Below are positions 15,910 to 23,473 of a DNA stretch of 28,901 nucleotides, piece by piece. The translations under genes and the position numbers were made by a program. Every line of letters starts with the position of its first letter. The first letter of the stretch is position 1. The DNA comes from an uncultured Clostridium sp. (GTDB lineage: Bacteria; Bacillota; Clostridia; UBA1212; UBA1255): positions 1 through 28,901 of the forward strand of contig UQSG01000030.1 of NCBI GenBank assembly GCA_900543695.1. The letters run 5' to 3'. The notes beneath the pieces are model-generated. The model saw nothing but the letters and a program-made list of their open reading frames with translations, did no database searches and was not told the DNA's origin.

Positions 15910-18435
15910 TCAGGCTCCGCGTTTTCTCTTTCTTATAACGACCACGGCAGTAACCGCCGCTGCGATCACTACGACGCCGCAGGCGCCTGCGATCAGCCAC
16001 GGAATCATTCTGTTGGCGGTTCCGGAAGCGGACGCCATGGAACCGGTTTTGTGCTCCGACCACTCGGTCGGCCACGAGGGAAGATTTTCTGTAGAAGTAC
16101 CGTATATGAGCGCAAGCCTTTGCTCAGCTGAGGCGTCGGGCGTAAAAGTAACCCATACCCATGCGCTGTCTCCGGAGATTACCAGCTCGCAGGGGACGTT
16201 CGCGCCGTTGATTTGTACCGCCGCAGATCCCGTATCGGCGGGAAGCGGCCCGAAGCGGAATTTTACCTCATCAAATCCGGACGTGTTGTCAAGGGTAATT
16301 TGCGCCGTCTGAACGCCGTCCTTCGGATAGGAAACGAGCAGATCCGCGCTTCCTTCTGCATTCTGCAGCGCAAAATCCTGAATATCGAGATTCCAAGATT
16401 CCGGCAGCCGCGGCATGATTTTCAGCGTTCTGTTGTTAACGGGCGAAACCCCCATCGTAATCGCATAGCACTTCAGCGCCTCCGCCAGCTGCACCAGATT
16501 TCCAAGATCGCCCTGACGCCGGATCACGCCTGCTTCCGCGTCCACGGTAATCCCCTCGGGAACGAGATATGGCTCCGGAAGTCTCGGCGCATAGCTCAGC
16601 TTACTTAAGTTCTCCATCAGCTTCGTGGCATCGCTCATCTGATCCAGAAGCAATGCGTTCTGCGTAATCATGGAATGATTATAGCCGATTCCGGTTGCGC
16701 CGAAATAGCCTACTTCGGAAACCGAGGTAATATCGGAGGCATATGTATTGCGAGAGTTTTCCACCCATTCCGGGATCATATCGCTGAGATCATACCCAAA
16801 GAAATCAGACATCATGGTAAGAACCGGATCATGATAGAATCCAAAGCCGGAAGCCGTCCAGCGGTTTCTGTCTCCCCTGGCGAACCGGTTTTCGATCCCG
16901 TCCTTCATGGAATCCGCACATTCCCGCCATTCGGCGGCTTCCGCCGTTTTGCCTGCGGCCTCCGCCATCTCCGCATAGCCGTACATGCCCAAGCAGCACG
17001 CCACATTGCAGTACAGCGTATACTCCATCATTCCCGCTTCCGACTCCGCATACAGCAGGCCATCGGAAGCAAAAGAAAGGTCCGGATGGTCAAAGCACCA
17101 CAAAATCCATTTTGCCGCTTCATTAATATAGCTCCAGTGCTCGTTTACCCATTCCGCATCGGCCCCCTGGTTCTTCCAAACATTATAGTTCGCAAGCATC
17201 ATCAGGCCGTGGCCGTCGGTTTCCTGATTACCCAGATTCTGATAATCGTCTCCGAATTTCTCCTGTGTGTAGCGCGTCGGCCAGTTTGCGTCCGGAACGA
17301 GTGTCTGCGAATAGAGCATCGGCTTATTCACAACTACGGTATAATGGCCCGGCACTGCTTCTCCCATAAACGTAATGTTGTTTTCCGGGAAATACATCAT
17401 CCATTGATTGGCGTTCATCACGCTGTCCTGTGCCTTTGACACAAGGCCATAGGTATTCAGCGTCATAATCCCGCGACCGCCGTCTCTTGAATAGAACGAA
17501 TCGTAGTAAGAGTTTGCCGCCGGAACCCAGAAGCCGAAGCCGTCGTACCGCCACGAGGGAGCATCCTTGTAGGAAGTATGCATAAAACCGTCTTCATCCG
17601 TCCGTTCGATCAGGTTAACCAGATTGTGGTATACCACGCCGCTGGCAATTTCCGCGATCGGAGAGCCGGTAAAATACACGCGGCTTCCCGTATAATCGGA
17701 CGGATACACGAAATCGGGTGCATTTTGAAAATCCTCCTCGTACGTCATTAACGCATAATTAATCTTTCGAATCGCTTCTTTCACCGTATCAGGATACGAA
17801 TCGCCGCTGTCTACGGTATGCTCAGAAAAGAACGGATCCTGCGCGTCGAACTGAAAGCCCCTTCCGGAAAGCTCGCTGACGCTGCCATTTACAAGAAAGG
17901 CTCCGTCGAAGACCGGAGAGCCTTCTTTTTCCGGATTATCCTCGATTTGGATGCGCTCGATCGGTTTGTTCTGTACCTTCAGCCGGAAGATACACTTATT
18001 CTCTCCTTCAAACGCCCCGAACAAATGCAGCGACGACTTCAAAAGCCCCGTCAGCTCTGCGTCTGCATTTTCTGTCCGAAACGGCATGGATTCTTCCTGC
18101 CAGTTCTGGAAATACCACATCGTATATCCGAAAACCAGAGGAACCTTCTCCTGCGTCCCGTCATCATAAGTAATCACCAGGTCCCCCATAGAGTCCCCAA
18201 TGAACCTCGCGTTTGCCGAATCGGCGGTTCCCCATGCCGGACAGCCGTTGTCTACGGAGTGATAACCGCCCACGACATATAAGTACTCATAGCTCTCTGC
18301 CTCCGAGGCCGTATAAGGAAACGTCACCCATTCTGCCGTTCCTTCTCCGGCCGCATCTGCTCTTGCCGCATAGCAAGCGCCTGCAATAAACAAAAATACA
18401 AAAAGAATCAGTATTCCGCTCGTTTTTCTACACAT
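15910..18435 (-). CDS. Secreted, membrane-anchored glycosidase-like (alpha/alpha)-barrel protein
   Basis: The protein has 841 residues. The start has a perfect AGGAGG 7 nt upstream. A signal peptide (1-28) is followed by a beta-sandwich-like region (about 35-185, GDLVITYDDGTQEKVPLVFG). A helical catalytic-type domain follows, with PSWRYDGFGFWVPAANSY, FYSRDGGRGIM (Asp318), NQETDGHGLMMLANYNVW (Glu405, Asp407) and LYAESEAGM (Glu464). Then come a terminal beta region, a linker and a membrane helix (about 810-833) with the basic tail RKRKRGA. It is the first gene of the operon and clearly homologous along its full core to the next gene. It is likely a cell-surface glycoside hydrolase or related enzyme; the family is not identified from sequence alone. 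Confidence 0.75.
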   Translation of the reverse strand: MCRKTSGILILFVFLFIAGACYAARADAAGEGTAEWVTFPYTASEAESYEYLYVVGGYHSVDNGCPAWGTADSANARFIGDSMGDLVITYDDGTQEKVPLVFGYTMWYFQNWQEESMPFRTENADAELTGLLKSSLHLFGAFEGENKCIFRLKVQNKPIERIQIEDNPEKEGSPVFDGAFLVNGSVSELSGRGFQFDAQDPFFSEHTVDSGDSYPDTVKEAIRKINYALMTYEEDFQNAPDFVYPSDYTGSRVYFTGSPIAEIASGVVYHNLVNLIERTDEDGFMHTSYKDAPSWRYDGFGFWVPAANSYYDSFYSRDGGRGIMTLNTYGLVSKAQDSVMNANQWMMYFPENNITFMGEAVPGHYTVVVNKPMLYSQTLVPDANWPTRYTQEKFGDDYQNLGNQETDGHGLMMLANYNVWKNQGADAEWVNEHWSYINEAAKWILWCFDHPDLSFASDGLLYAESEAGMMEYTLYCNVACCLGMYGYAEMAEAAGKTAEAAEWRECADSMKDGIENRFARGDRNRWTASGFGFYHDPVLTMMSDFFGYDLSDMIPEWVENSRNTYASDITSVSEVGYFGATGIGYNHSMITQNALLLDQMSDATKLMENLSKLSYAPRLPEPYLVPEGITVDAEAGVIRRQGDLGNLVQLAEALKCYAITMGVSPVNNRTLKIMPRLPESWNLDIQDFALQNAEGSADLLVSYPKDGVQTAQITLDNTSGFDEVKFRFGPLPADTGSAAVQINGANVPCELVISGDSAWVWVTFTPDASAEQRLALIYGTSTENLPSWPTEWSEHKTGSMASASGTANRMIPWLIAGACGVVVIAAAVTAVVVIRKRKRGA

Positions 18436-18508
18436 CCTGTTTCCTCCTGAATTCCGATCAATATTCCGATCTCAAATCATTCATACATTCAATCAGCTTA
18501 TGAACTTT

Positions 18509-18522
18509 TTGTTTCGTTTACA
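18509..18522 (-). promoter_or_regulatory. Candidate catabolite-responsive element (cre, CcpA site)
   Basis: Read on the minus strand the site is TGTAAACGAAACAA, matching the TGNAANCGNNNNCA consensus at all but one defined position. It lies about 75-90 nt upstream of the first gene of the carbohydrate operon. CcpA control would fit a glycan-utilisation operon. The call rests on one short match. Confidence 0.35.
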
Positions 18523-18809
18523 GGCATATTATTATGCGGAGCGTGAACGTATTAAATAGATAATCGCTGTATAAAGATGGACATTTACAAGATTTTGACG
18601 TCTGATTGGTATGAAAAGGGCAGTTTCGGGATAGTTCTATTTCCGCCAGAAATTGATGATTTGTCCATTTTATTCGCTTGAGAAACAATTTTTACCTGTT
18701 ATTTTTATTGTAAAAATTTTGCAGACTCGAATATTTCTTCCGTTTTTTATTGAAATTTATGAAAAACTCATATGTATTAATTCTGACACAATAAAGCCAT
18801 ACAATCATC

Positions 18810-18838
18810 TTGGCTTTTGCACTTTTCGGCGGTATACT
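18810..18838 (+). promoter_or_regulatory. SigA-type promoter for the NAGPA gene
   Basis: -35 TTGGCT (18810-18815), a 17-nt spacer and -10 TATACT (18833-18838), ending about 42 nt before the ATG at 18881. The -35 matches the consensus at four of six positions and the -10 at five of six. Confidence 0.55.
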
Positions 18839-18880
18839 GATTAACAGTAAAACTCTTTGAAGCTCCGGAGGCGTTTTCAT

Positions 18881-19804
18881 ATGAGGCGGAAGCTTATTGG
18901 AAAAACGGTTTTAGCAATCCTGCTGGATCTCGCTGCGGCAGGCGTGCTGCTCTGCTGCTTTGCTTTGTTTCATCATGTCATCCAGGTACCCGGGGATACG
19001 GCAGGCGTCATCGAAATCCCGCGTCCTTCCGCAAGCGCTCCGCCCCTGCCGACATCCGACGCGCCGGTCGAACAGACGCAGACGGAAAGCTCTTACCAAA
19101 GCGGCGCCATATCGATTTCACTCAATACTGTGCAGAGCGGCTCCGGCAGCTCCGCTCTGACTTATCATATTGCCGATCTGTCTGTCTCCGACATCGAAGC
19201 CCTGCGAACGGCATTTGCCGACGGGACCTACGGCAGAAATTACGCGGAAAGCGTTTTAGAGCAGGATCTTGCAAACGATGCCATTCTTGCGATTTCCGGC
19301 GATTCCTATGGCATGTCGGAGGGAGGCATCGTAATCCGCAACGGCATTCTCTACCGGTACGAGGAAACGGCCTCGGATATTTGTGTGCTTTACTATGACG
19401 GCAGGATGGAAACGCTTTCTCCGGGCGAATACACGCAGGAAAGCCTGATCGAAGGCGGCGCCTACCAGGTCTGGACATTCGGCCCCGGCCTGCTGGACGA
19501 GGAAGGAAAAGCCCTTCGCGCTTTCAACACGGATCCTTATCTGATTCAGAAGCATCCGCGCGCCGCCATCGGCTATTACGAGCCGGGACATTACGTTTTC
19601 GTCCTTGTCGACGGACGCCAGGAAGCGTCTCAGGGGCTGACGCTCAGAGGACTTGCCGAGCTCTTCGAAGAGCTCGGCTGTACCGCCGCATATAACCTGG
19701 ACGGTGGAAAAAGCGCGGTGATGACGTTCAATGATGAAATCTACAGCGATCCCTATACAGAGCCGCGGGAGGTTACCGACATTATTTATATCAAAGAGGT
19801 GTAA
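18881..19804 (+). CDS. Phosphodiester glycosidase (NAGPA) domain protein, membrane-anchored
   Basis: The protein has 307 residues. ATG at 18881 is chosen over an in-frame TTG at 18857, because CCGGAGG (18865-18871) precedes the ATG by 9 nt. A basic N-terminus and one hydrophobic segment (about 8-30) make a signal anchor, followed by a Pro/Ser/Thr linker and an outer domain. Residues about 120-305 match the NAGPA fold: AISGDSYGMSEGGIVIRNG, RAAIGYYEPGHYVFVLVDGR, a LRGLAELFEELGC helix, and the hallmark YNLDGGKSAVM. The family includes the enzyme that uncovers mannose-6-phosphate in animals and bacterial enzymes acting on GlcNAc-1-phosphodiesters in cell-wall or exopolysaccharide. The exact substrate here is unknown. 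The next gene starts 1 nt after the stop. Confidence 0.85.
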   Translation: MRRKLIGKTVLAILLDLAAAGVLLCCFALFHHVIQVPGDTAGVIEIPRPSASAPPLPTSDAPVEQTQTESSYQSGAISISLNTVQSGSGSSALTYHIADLSVSDIEALRTAFADGTYGRNYAESVLEQDLANDAILAISGDSYGMSEGGIVIRNGILYRYEETASDICVLYYDGRMETLSPGEYTQESLIEGGAYQVWTFGPGLLDEEGKALRAFNTDPYLIQKHPRAAIGYYEPGHYVFVLVDGRQEASQGLTLRGLAELFEELGCTAAYNLDGGKSAVMTFNDEIYSDPYTEPREVTDIIYIKEV

Positions 19805-19805
19805 A

Positions 19806-20024
19806 ATGAATTTTATGCGAAAATTTTACAGATTGATAAAGCAGGCGCTGCCGCATCTGACCTTGATCTGTGCTGCAGCGCTGATCGTACTGCTGATTGT
19901 AAACTATTATAATCCTCTTATGAATTTTCTGGATAATACCACGGCGCACGTCCTGATGTACGCCCTTTGTTCCCTTTCAATCCTCCTGGCGGTCAAGACG
20001 ATCTATACCGATTTGAAAAAATAA
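19806..20024 (+). CDS. Small membrane protein, unknown function
   Basis: The protein has 72 residues. It is supported by an AGAGGTG ribosome site overlapping the end of the NAGPA gene and by tight coupling (1 nt gap). It has a basic N-terminus (MRKFYRLIKQ) and two membrane segments (about 14-33 and 46-64). The family is not recognised; it is perhaps a partner of the preceding enzyme. Its end is 2 nt from the end of the convergent kinase gene, with no terminator visible between them. Confidence 0.6.
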   Translation: MNFMRKFYRLIKQALPHLTLICAAALIVLLIVNYYNPLMNFLDNTTAHVLMYALCSLSILLAVKTIYTDLKK

Positions 20025-20026
20025 AA

Positions 20027-21403
20027 TTACAGCTTCACAAGCGTCGCCGCAGCAAAGCACTGTCCCGCGGCGCGTTCCTCCTCTTCCGGCAGGATCAGTT
20101 CCAAGTTCAGCTCCGGATATTCGCTTGCAAGGACGCGGCGGCAGCGTCGGAGCAGAACCGCGCCGCCCGGACCGGCAGAAATTCCGCCCATCACGGCGAC
20201 GTACTCCGTATCGTAAAATTTCTGATATGTGTAGATTGCGTGCGCCAGATAGCAGCCGATTGTATCAAACACCGCGATTGCGGCGGGATCTCCGGACTGT
20301 ACCAGACGCTGTATTTCCCGTACCCGGTCCTGCATCGTCATGCCGTCCGCGCGCTCCGGGATTCCCACAGCCTTTGCCAGGCGGAGTACGGCCTCTGACG
20401 AAAGATAGGTAACGCCGCAGCCGAAATCGCCCGACCAGGCATCCCGTGCCGTCATACGAAGATCTAAAGGCAGAAATGCAAATTCATTCAGCCGCCCAGT
20501 AATCGTACCAGCTCCATCTACATAGCCTCCCGCTTCGCTCGTACCCATCGAAATGCCCACCACGTTCCGGGCCTTATGCGAAAGGCTTCCGGCAAGAGCG
20601 GCGACATCTCCGTCGTTGGCGATTGCAAATGGGATTTTTTCTCCCACGGCGGCGCAGACACGCGGATAAATATCTGTAATTTTCTCTTCAAACGCCTTCT
20701 GCGGAACTGTTCGGAAAAGAGAAGCGATGCGCGTTCTGTTGTTTATATAAATTCCGGCCGTGCTGATCCCGATCGCATCTACGCGGGGAAGCGCCTGCGA
20801 TGCTCTTTTCAGCGAGGCCGTCAGTTCGGCAATATGGTAATCGGGATCTGCATGGTCCAAAGGCTGCCACGGTTCCGTGACGTTATAAACGATCCGGCCG
20901 TCGATCAGAGCGCAGACCTTTCGGCTGCTGCCGCCCACATCGATTCCGATCCTGCAGCCATCCAGGAAGCCGCCTGCAGGAACGGTCCGTTCGGCGCCGC
21001 GCGGCGTTTCTTCCAAAGGCAGGAAACGAACCTCAAACGGTTTCTCATAGATGCTTTCCATCGTGCGCCGGTCAAACGCCCGTTTCCCTGATGCGCCATA
21101 AAGCGCCGCGATATGTTTTGCGGCGCGCTCGTCTCCGCAGATAGAAATACGCCAGCCGCCCCGGCTCCAGAGCAGGAATTTGACGATCCGCTCAAGATAG
21201 GCCAGATCCGCAGCCGAATACGATTCCTCCTCATGGAGAAACGTATCAAACACGCTGACATTTCCATTTTCTCGCTCAACCGCAACGGAGACAGGCCTGG
21301 ACGCGTCTTTCACGAAGGCATCCATAGAAAGGCCCAGGGGGATAAATCCCGGATCCGCCGCCGGGCGGTTTCTGACGTCCACCTCGATCCCGTTCCAAAT
21401 CAT
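20027..21403 (-). CDS. ROK-like sugar kinase with long N-terminal extension
   Basis: The protein has 458 residues, against about 300 for most ROK kinases. GGGAGG lies 8 nt before the ATG, which overlaps the PIG-L stop (ATGA). The kinase domain begins near residue 150: phosphate-1 loop RIGIDVGGSSRK, AIGISTAGIYINN, catalytic-loop Asp264 in AIANDGDVAALAGS, phosphate-2 VVGISMGTSEAGG and late glycine-rich AVMGGISAGPGG. The usual ROK zinc motif CxCGxxGCxE is missing; its place is taken by GDFGCGVTYLSSE. The first 150 residues form a separate domain of unknown role, containing a beta-hairpin-like stretch (VSVAVERENGNVSVFDTF). It likely phosphorylates a sugar released by the two upstream enzymes. It could instead be a sensor or regulator derived from a kinase. 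Confidence 0.75.
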   Translation of the reverse strand: MIWNGIEVDVRNRPAADPGFIPLGLSMDAFVKDASRPVSVAVERENGNVSVFDTFLHEEESYSAADLAYLERIVKFLLWSRGGWRISICGDERAAKHIAALYGASGKRAFDRRTMESIYEKPFEVRFLPLEETPRGAERTVPAGGFLDGCRIGIDVGGSSRKVCALIDGRIVYNVTEPWQPLDHADPDYHIAELTASLKRASQALPRVDAIGISTAGIYINNRTRIASLFRTVPQKAFEEKITDIYPRVCAAVGEKIPFAIANDGDVAALAGSLSHKARNVVGISMGTSEAGGYVDGAGTITGRLNEFAFLPLDLRMTARDAWSGDFGCGVTYLSSEAVLRLAKAVGIPERADGMTMQDRVREIQRLVQSGDPAAIAVFDTIGCYLAHAIYTYQKFYDTEYVAVMGGISAGPGGAVLLRRCRRVLASEYPELNLELILPEEEERAAGQCFAAATLVKL

Positions 21404-22254
21404 TCGGAAAGCCTCCCGATCCGTTCTCTTACTTCTTTCTCAAATCTATGAATATATTCACAGATAAAGTCCTGAGGCGATCCGGTTCCATTGATAAAAT
21501 CTGTAATATCGATCCCGTAGGAGCAGCTCTCGAAGCTGTCTGTGTCATGGCTTGCGTAAAACGTTGCGTTTGCAAGGCGCCTGCCAAGAGCAGCGCTGTC
21601 ATACCGTTTTCCGCCCGCTATCTGGCTGTCGTAAACGCCAAGCAGCGCGGCGGCAAGGTTTGGATGCGCCGATGTATCGAAGCACGTTTTATCCTCGTCG
21701 CAGAGCCAGTCAAGTCCTCTCCAGACCTCCAGCGCATAAATTTTCGACGGACGCCTCTCTGCCGGCAGACTGCGCACCGCCTCCGCCGCGCGCAGCGCAA
21801 CTGCTACATGCGTATCGTGCTTATCAGCGAAATTGTGCACATACAAAATCTCCGGAGCACATTGATCTATAATCGCAGCCAGCTCGGAAGAAACGGCACG
21901 GCCCGAATCGCCGGGATCCTTGACCGCGCCGCTTGGATAGCCGAGCAGAAACTGTGCGGAATATCCCCCGACTGCCGCGGCACGTTTCTGTTCACCGATC
22001 CGAACGCGTTTCATTTCTTCGTCCGTATAATTTTCATAAATTCCCGTACGGGGCGAGCCCGCCCCATCCGTTACGACAACTCCGGTAAACCAGCGATCTG
22101 GCTTCCCGTAGCATTTTGCGGCGGGTGCGAACGCCATGATCTCAATATCGTCCTGGTGCGCCGCGATACACAGATCCGTAGTGCGCGAAAGCGCTGTTTT
22201 CTCGTCCGTTCCGTCCGGAATATACAATTCCGCATTGGGATTATTTAATTTCAT
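21400..22254 (-). CDS. PIG-L/LmbE family N-deacetylase
   Basis: The protein has 284 residues. An AGGAA-rich stretch lies about 12 nt before the ATG. The metal-binding motif is AAHQDDIEIMA (His33, Asp35, Asp36), a known variant of AHPDDE; the second half of the site is in VHNFADKHDTHVAV. PIG-L enzymes are zinc-dependent and remove acetyl groups from GlcNAc-containing conjugates or small N-acetylated sugars. It has no signal peptide, so it acts in the cytoplasm. It sits between a SIS-domain isomerase and a ROK-like kinase (ATGA overlap with the latter), which points to catabolism of an N-acetylated amino sugar. Substrate is not known. Confidence 0.87.
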   Translation of the reverse strand: MKLNNPNAELYIPDGTDEKTALSRTTDLCIAAHQDDIEIMAFAPAAKCYGKPDRWFTGVVVTDGAGSPRTGIYENYTDEEMKRVRIGEQKRAAAVGGYSAQFLLGYPSGAVKDPGDSGRAVSSELAAIIDQCAPEILYVHNFADKHDTHVAVALRAAEAVRSLPAERRPSKIYALEVWRGLDWLCDEDKTCFDTSAHPNLAAALLGVYDSQIAGGKRYDSAALGRRLANATFYASHDTDSFESCSYGIDITDFINGTGSPQDFICEYIHRFEKEVRERIGRLSE

Positions 22255-22279
22255 AAACGCCGCTTCCTTTCCTCTTCAT

Positions 22280-23320
22280 TTATTTCGTGATCGTTACTTT
22301 TTTCAGATTCCGCGGCCGGTCGGGATCCAATCCCTTGCGCGTGCAAAGGCTCTGCGCAAAGCACTGCGCAAACAGGGCAAACACAAAGGGCGATGTAAAT
22401 TGACTTCCCGTGTCCGGCAGCAAAAACGTCAGCGGGTCCTTTTCCGCAAGCGTTTTGTCATCCGTTACTACCAGAGGCTGCGCCCCGATTTCACGGATGC
22501 GGCCAGCCAGCTCCAGGTTATCCTTCTGCGCGTTGCCCCGCGGCGCGAAAACGATTACGGGCATTTCCGAATCTACCTGCGCCAGAGGCCCGTGGTAAAA
22601 ATCGGCGGCGGAATACCCTTTCATTTTTACGTAGCACGTTTCCTGCGTTTTCAGGGCGGCTTCCAGCGCGATCGGATACGTAAGTCCGCGCGAAATAACA
22701 AAGCCCTGTTCCATATACCGGTATCTGAGCGTCAGTCCGTCGATTCCGGATGCGCACGCCGCAAGCGTTTCAGAGGCGGCGCGCGGAAGAGCGGCAAAAT
22801 CCCGCAGAAGCGGTTCGTCACCGTTCCAATAAGCGCAAAGAAGCAAAAGCAGCCCCATCTGTGCCGTAAACGTTTTTGTCGCGGCAACAGAAAATTCCTC
22901 TCCCGCACCGCAGTATAAATGATATCTGGCAAATTTTGCCATCGGGCTTTCCGGATCGTTTGTGATGGCTGCCGTTACCGCCCCGTGTTTCTGCGCGTCC
23001 TCCAGTACCGCCAGCACGTCCGCCGCTTTTCCGGACTGAGAAACGCCGATCACCAGGTCGCACTCCGTCAGAAGGCTGCTCCCGTAGAGCGTAATGCAGG
23101 ACGGCATTGCCTGCGCGGCGGCGATCCCCTGCCGAATGGCAAGCAAATATTGGCCGTAAATACATGCATGGTAAGAGGTTCCCCGAGCTGCAAAAAGCAC
23201 ACGCTTTATATTTTTGGCCTTCAATTCATCCGTAAGAGCCCGCAGTGTATTATGATTGATTTCTTCCAGCTTTCCGAGCACTTCCGGCTGTTCTTTTATT
23301 TCCGACAGCATTTTAGTCAT
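22280..23320 (-). CDS. SIS-domain sugar isomerase/deaminase (GlmS-isomerase, FrlB or AgaS-like)
   Basis: The protein has 346 residues with AGGAGG 8 nt before the ATG. It opens like the isomerase half of GlmS (MLSEIKEQPEVLGKL) and has two SIS modules, with FAARGTSYHACIYGQYLL, VIGVSQSGKAADVLAVLE and the GlmS-like EFSVAATKTFTAQMGLLLL. The second module includes KGYSAADFYHGPLAQVDS. The amidotransferase half is absent, so it should run catabolically, as a deglycase or a deaminating isomerase on an amino-sugar phosphate. It is the first gene of the three-gene operon, 25 nt ahead of the deacetylase. Confidence 0.85.
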   Translation of the reverse strand: MTKMLSEIKEQPEVLGKLEEINHNTLRALTDELKAKNIKRVLFAARGTSYHACIYGQYLLAIRQGIAAAQAMPSCITLYGSSLLTECDLVIGVSQSGKAADVLAVLEDAQKHGAVTAAITNDPESPMAKFARYHLYCGAGEEFSVAATKTFTAQMGLLLLLCAYWNGDEPLLRDFAALPRAASETLAACASGIDGLTLRYRYMEQGFVISRGLTYPIALEAALKTQETCYVKMKGYSAADFYHGPLAQVDSEMPVIVFAPRGNAQKDNLELAGRIREIGAQPLVVTDDKTLAEKDPLTFLLPDTGSQFTSPFVFALFAQCFAQSLCTRKGLDPDRPRNLKKVTITK

Positions 23321-23418
23321 CTGAAACGCCTCCTGATTCTTCTTTTTAACAGCTTTATTTTATCATTGATTTATGATTCGGCTTTATCCTGGAAGCTGTA
23401 ATTTTTGCACTTTCGGAC

Positions 23419-23447
23419 TTGTAGGCGCCGCGGAATGCTTGTATAAT
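23419..23447 (+). promoter_or_regulatory. Promoter candidate for the AraC regulator
   Basis: A perfect -10 TATAAT (23442-23447) is preceded by a 17-nt spacer and a weak -35 TTGTAG (23419-23424). The ATG at 23474 is 26 nt further on. It lies in the 153-bp gap shared with the divergent amino-sugar operon, so the regulator may control both. Confidence 0.5.
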
Positions 23448-23473
23448 AGTTTACGCGGTGAGGAGGGCGAAAT

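Larger units (their letters stand above)
18436..18880. other. Divergent 445-bp intergenic control region
   Basis: AT-rich DNA separates the minus-strand carbohydrate operon from the plus-strand NAGPA gene. No ORF here has a ribosome site or recognisable product. It holds a candidate cre site (18509-18522), a small inverted repeat GCATA-TTAT-TATGC (18524-18537) and the plus-strand promoter at 18810-18838. I found no convincing SigA promoter for the minus-strand operon, which suggests that it needs an activator or another sigma factor. Confidence 0.5.

Noticed and set aside
14719..17439. Plus-strand open frames (14719-15504 and 16675-17439) opposite the glycosidase-like genes
   Set aside because: They occupy equivalent positions opposite two paralogous genes, so their likeness just reflects the conserved sense sequence. 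No ribosome site or recognisable product.
18653..18880. Small open frames in the divergent spacer (63 aa on plus, 62 aa on minus)
   Set aside because: AT-rich sequence by chance; neither has a ribosome site, and they overlap the promoter and translation start region of the NAGPA gene.
22136..22918. Plus-strand open frame across the deacetylase/isomerase boundary
   Set aside because: Basic, low-complexity translation, antisense to two well-supported enzymes.
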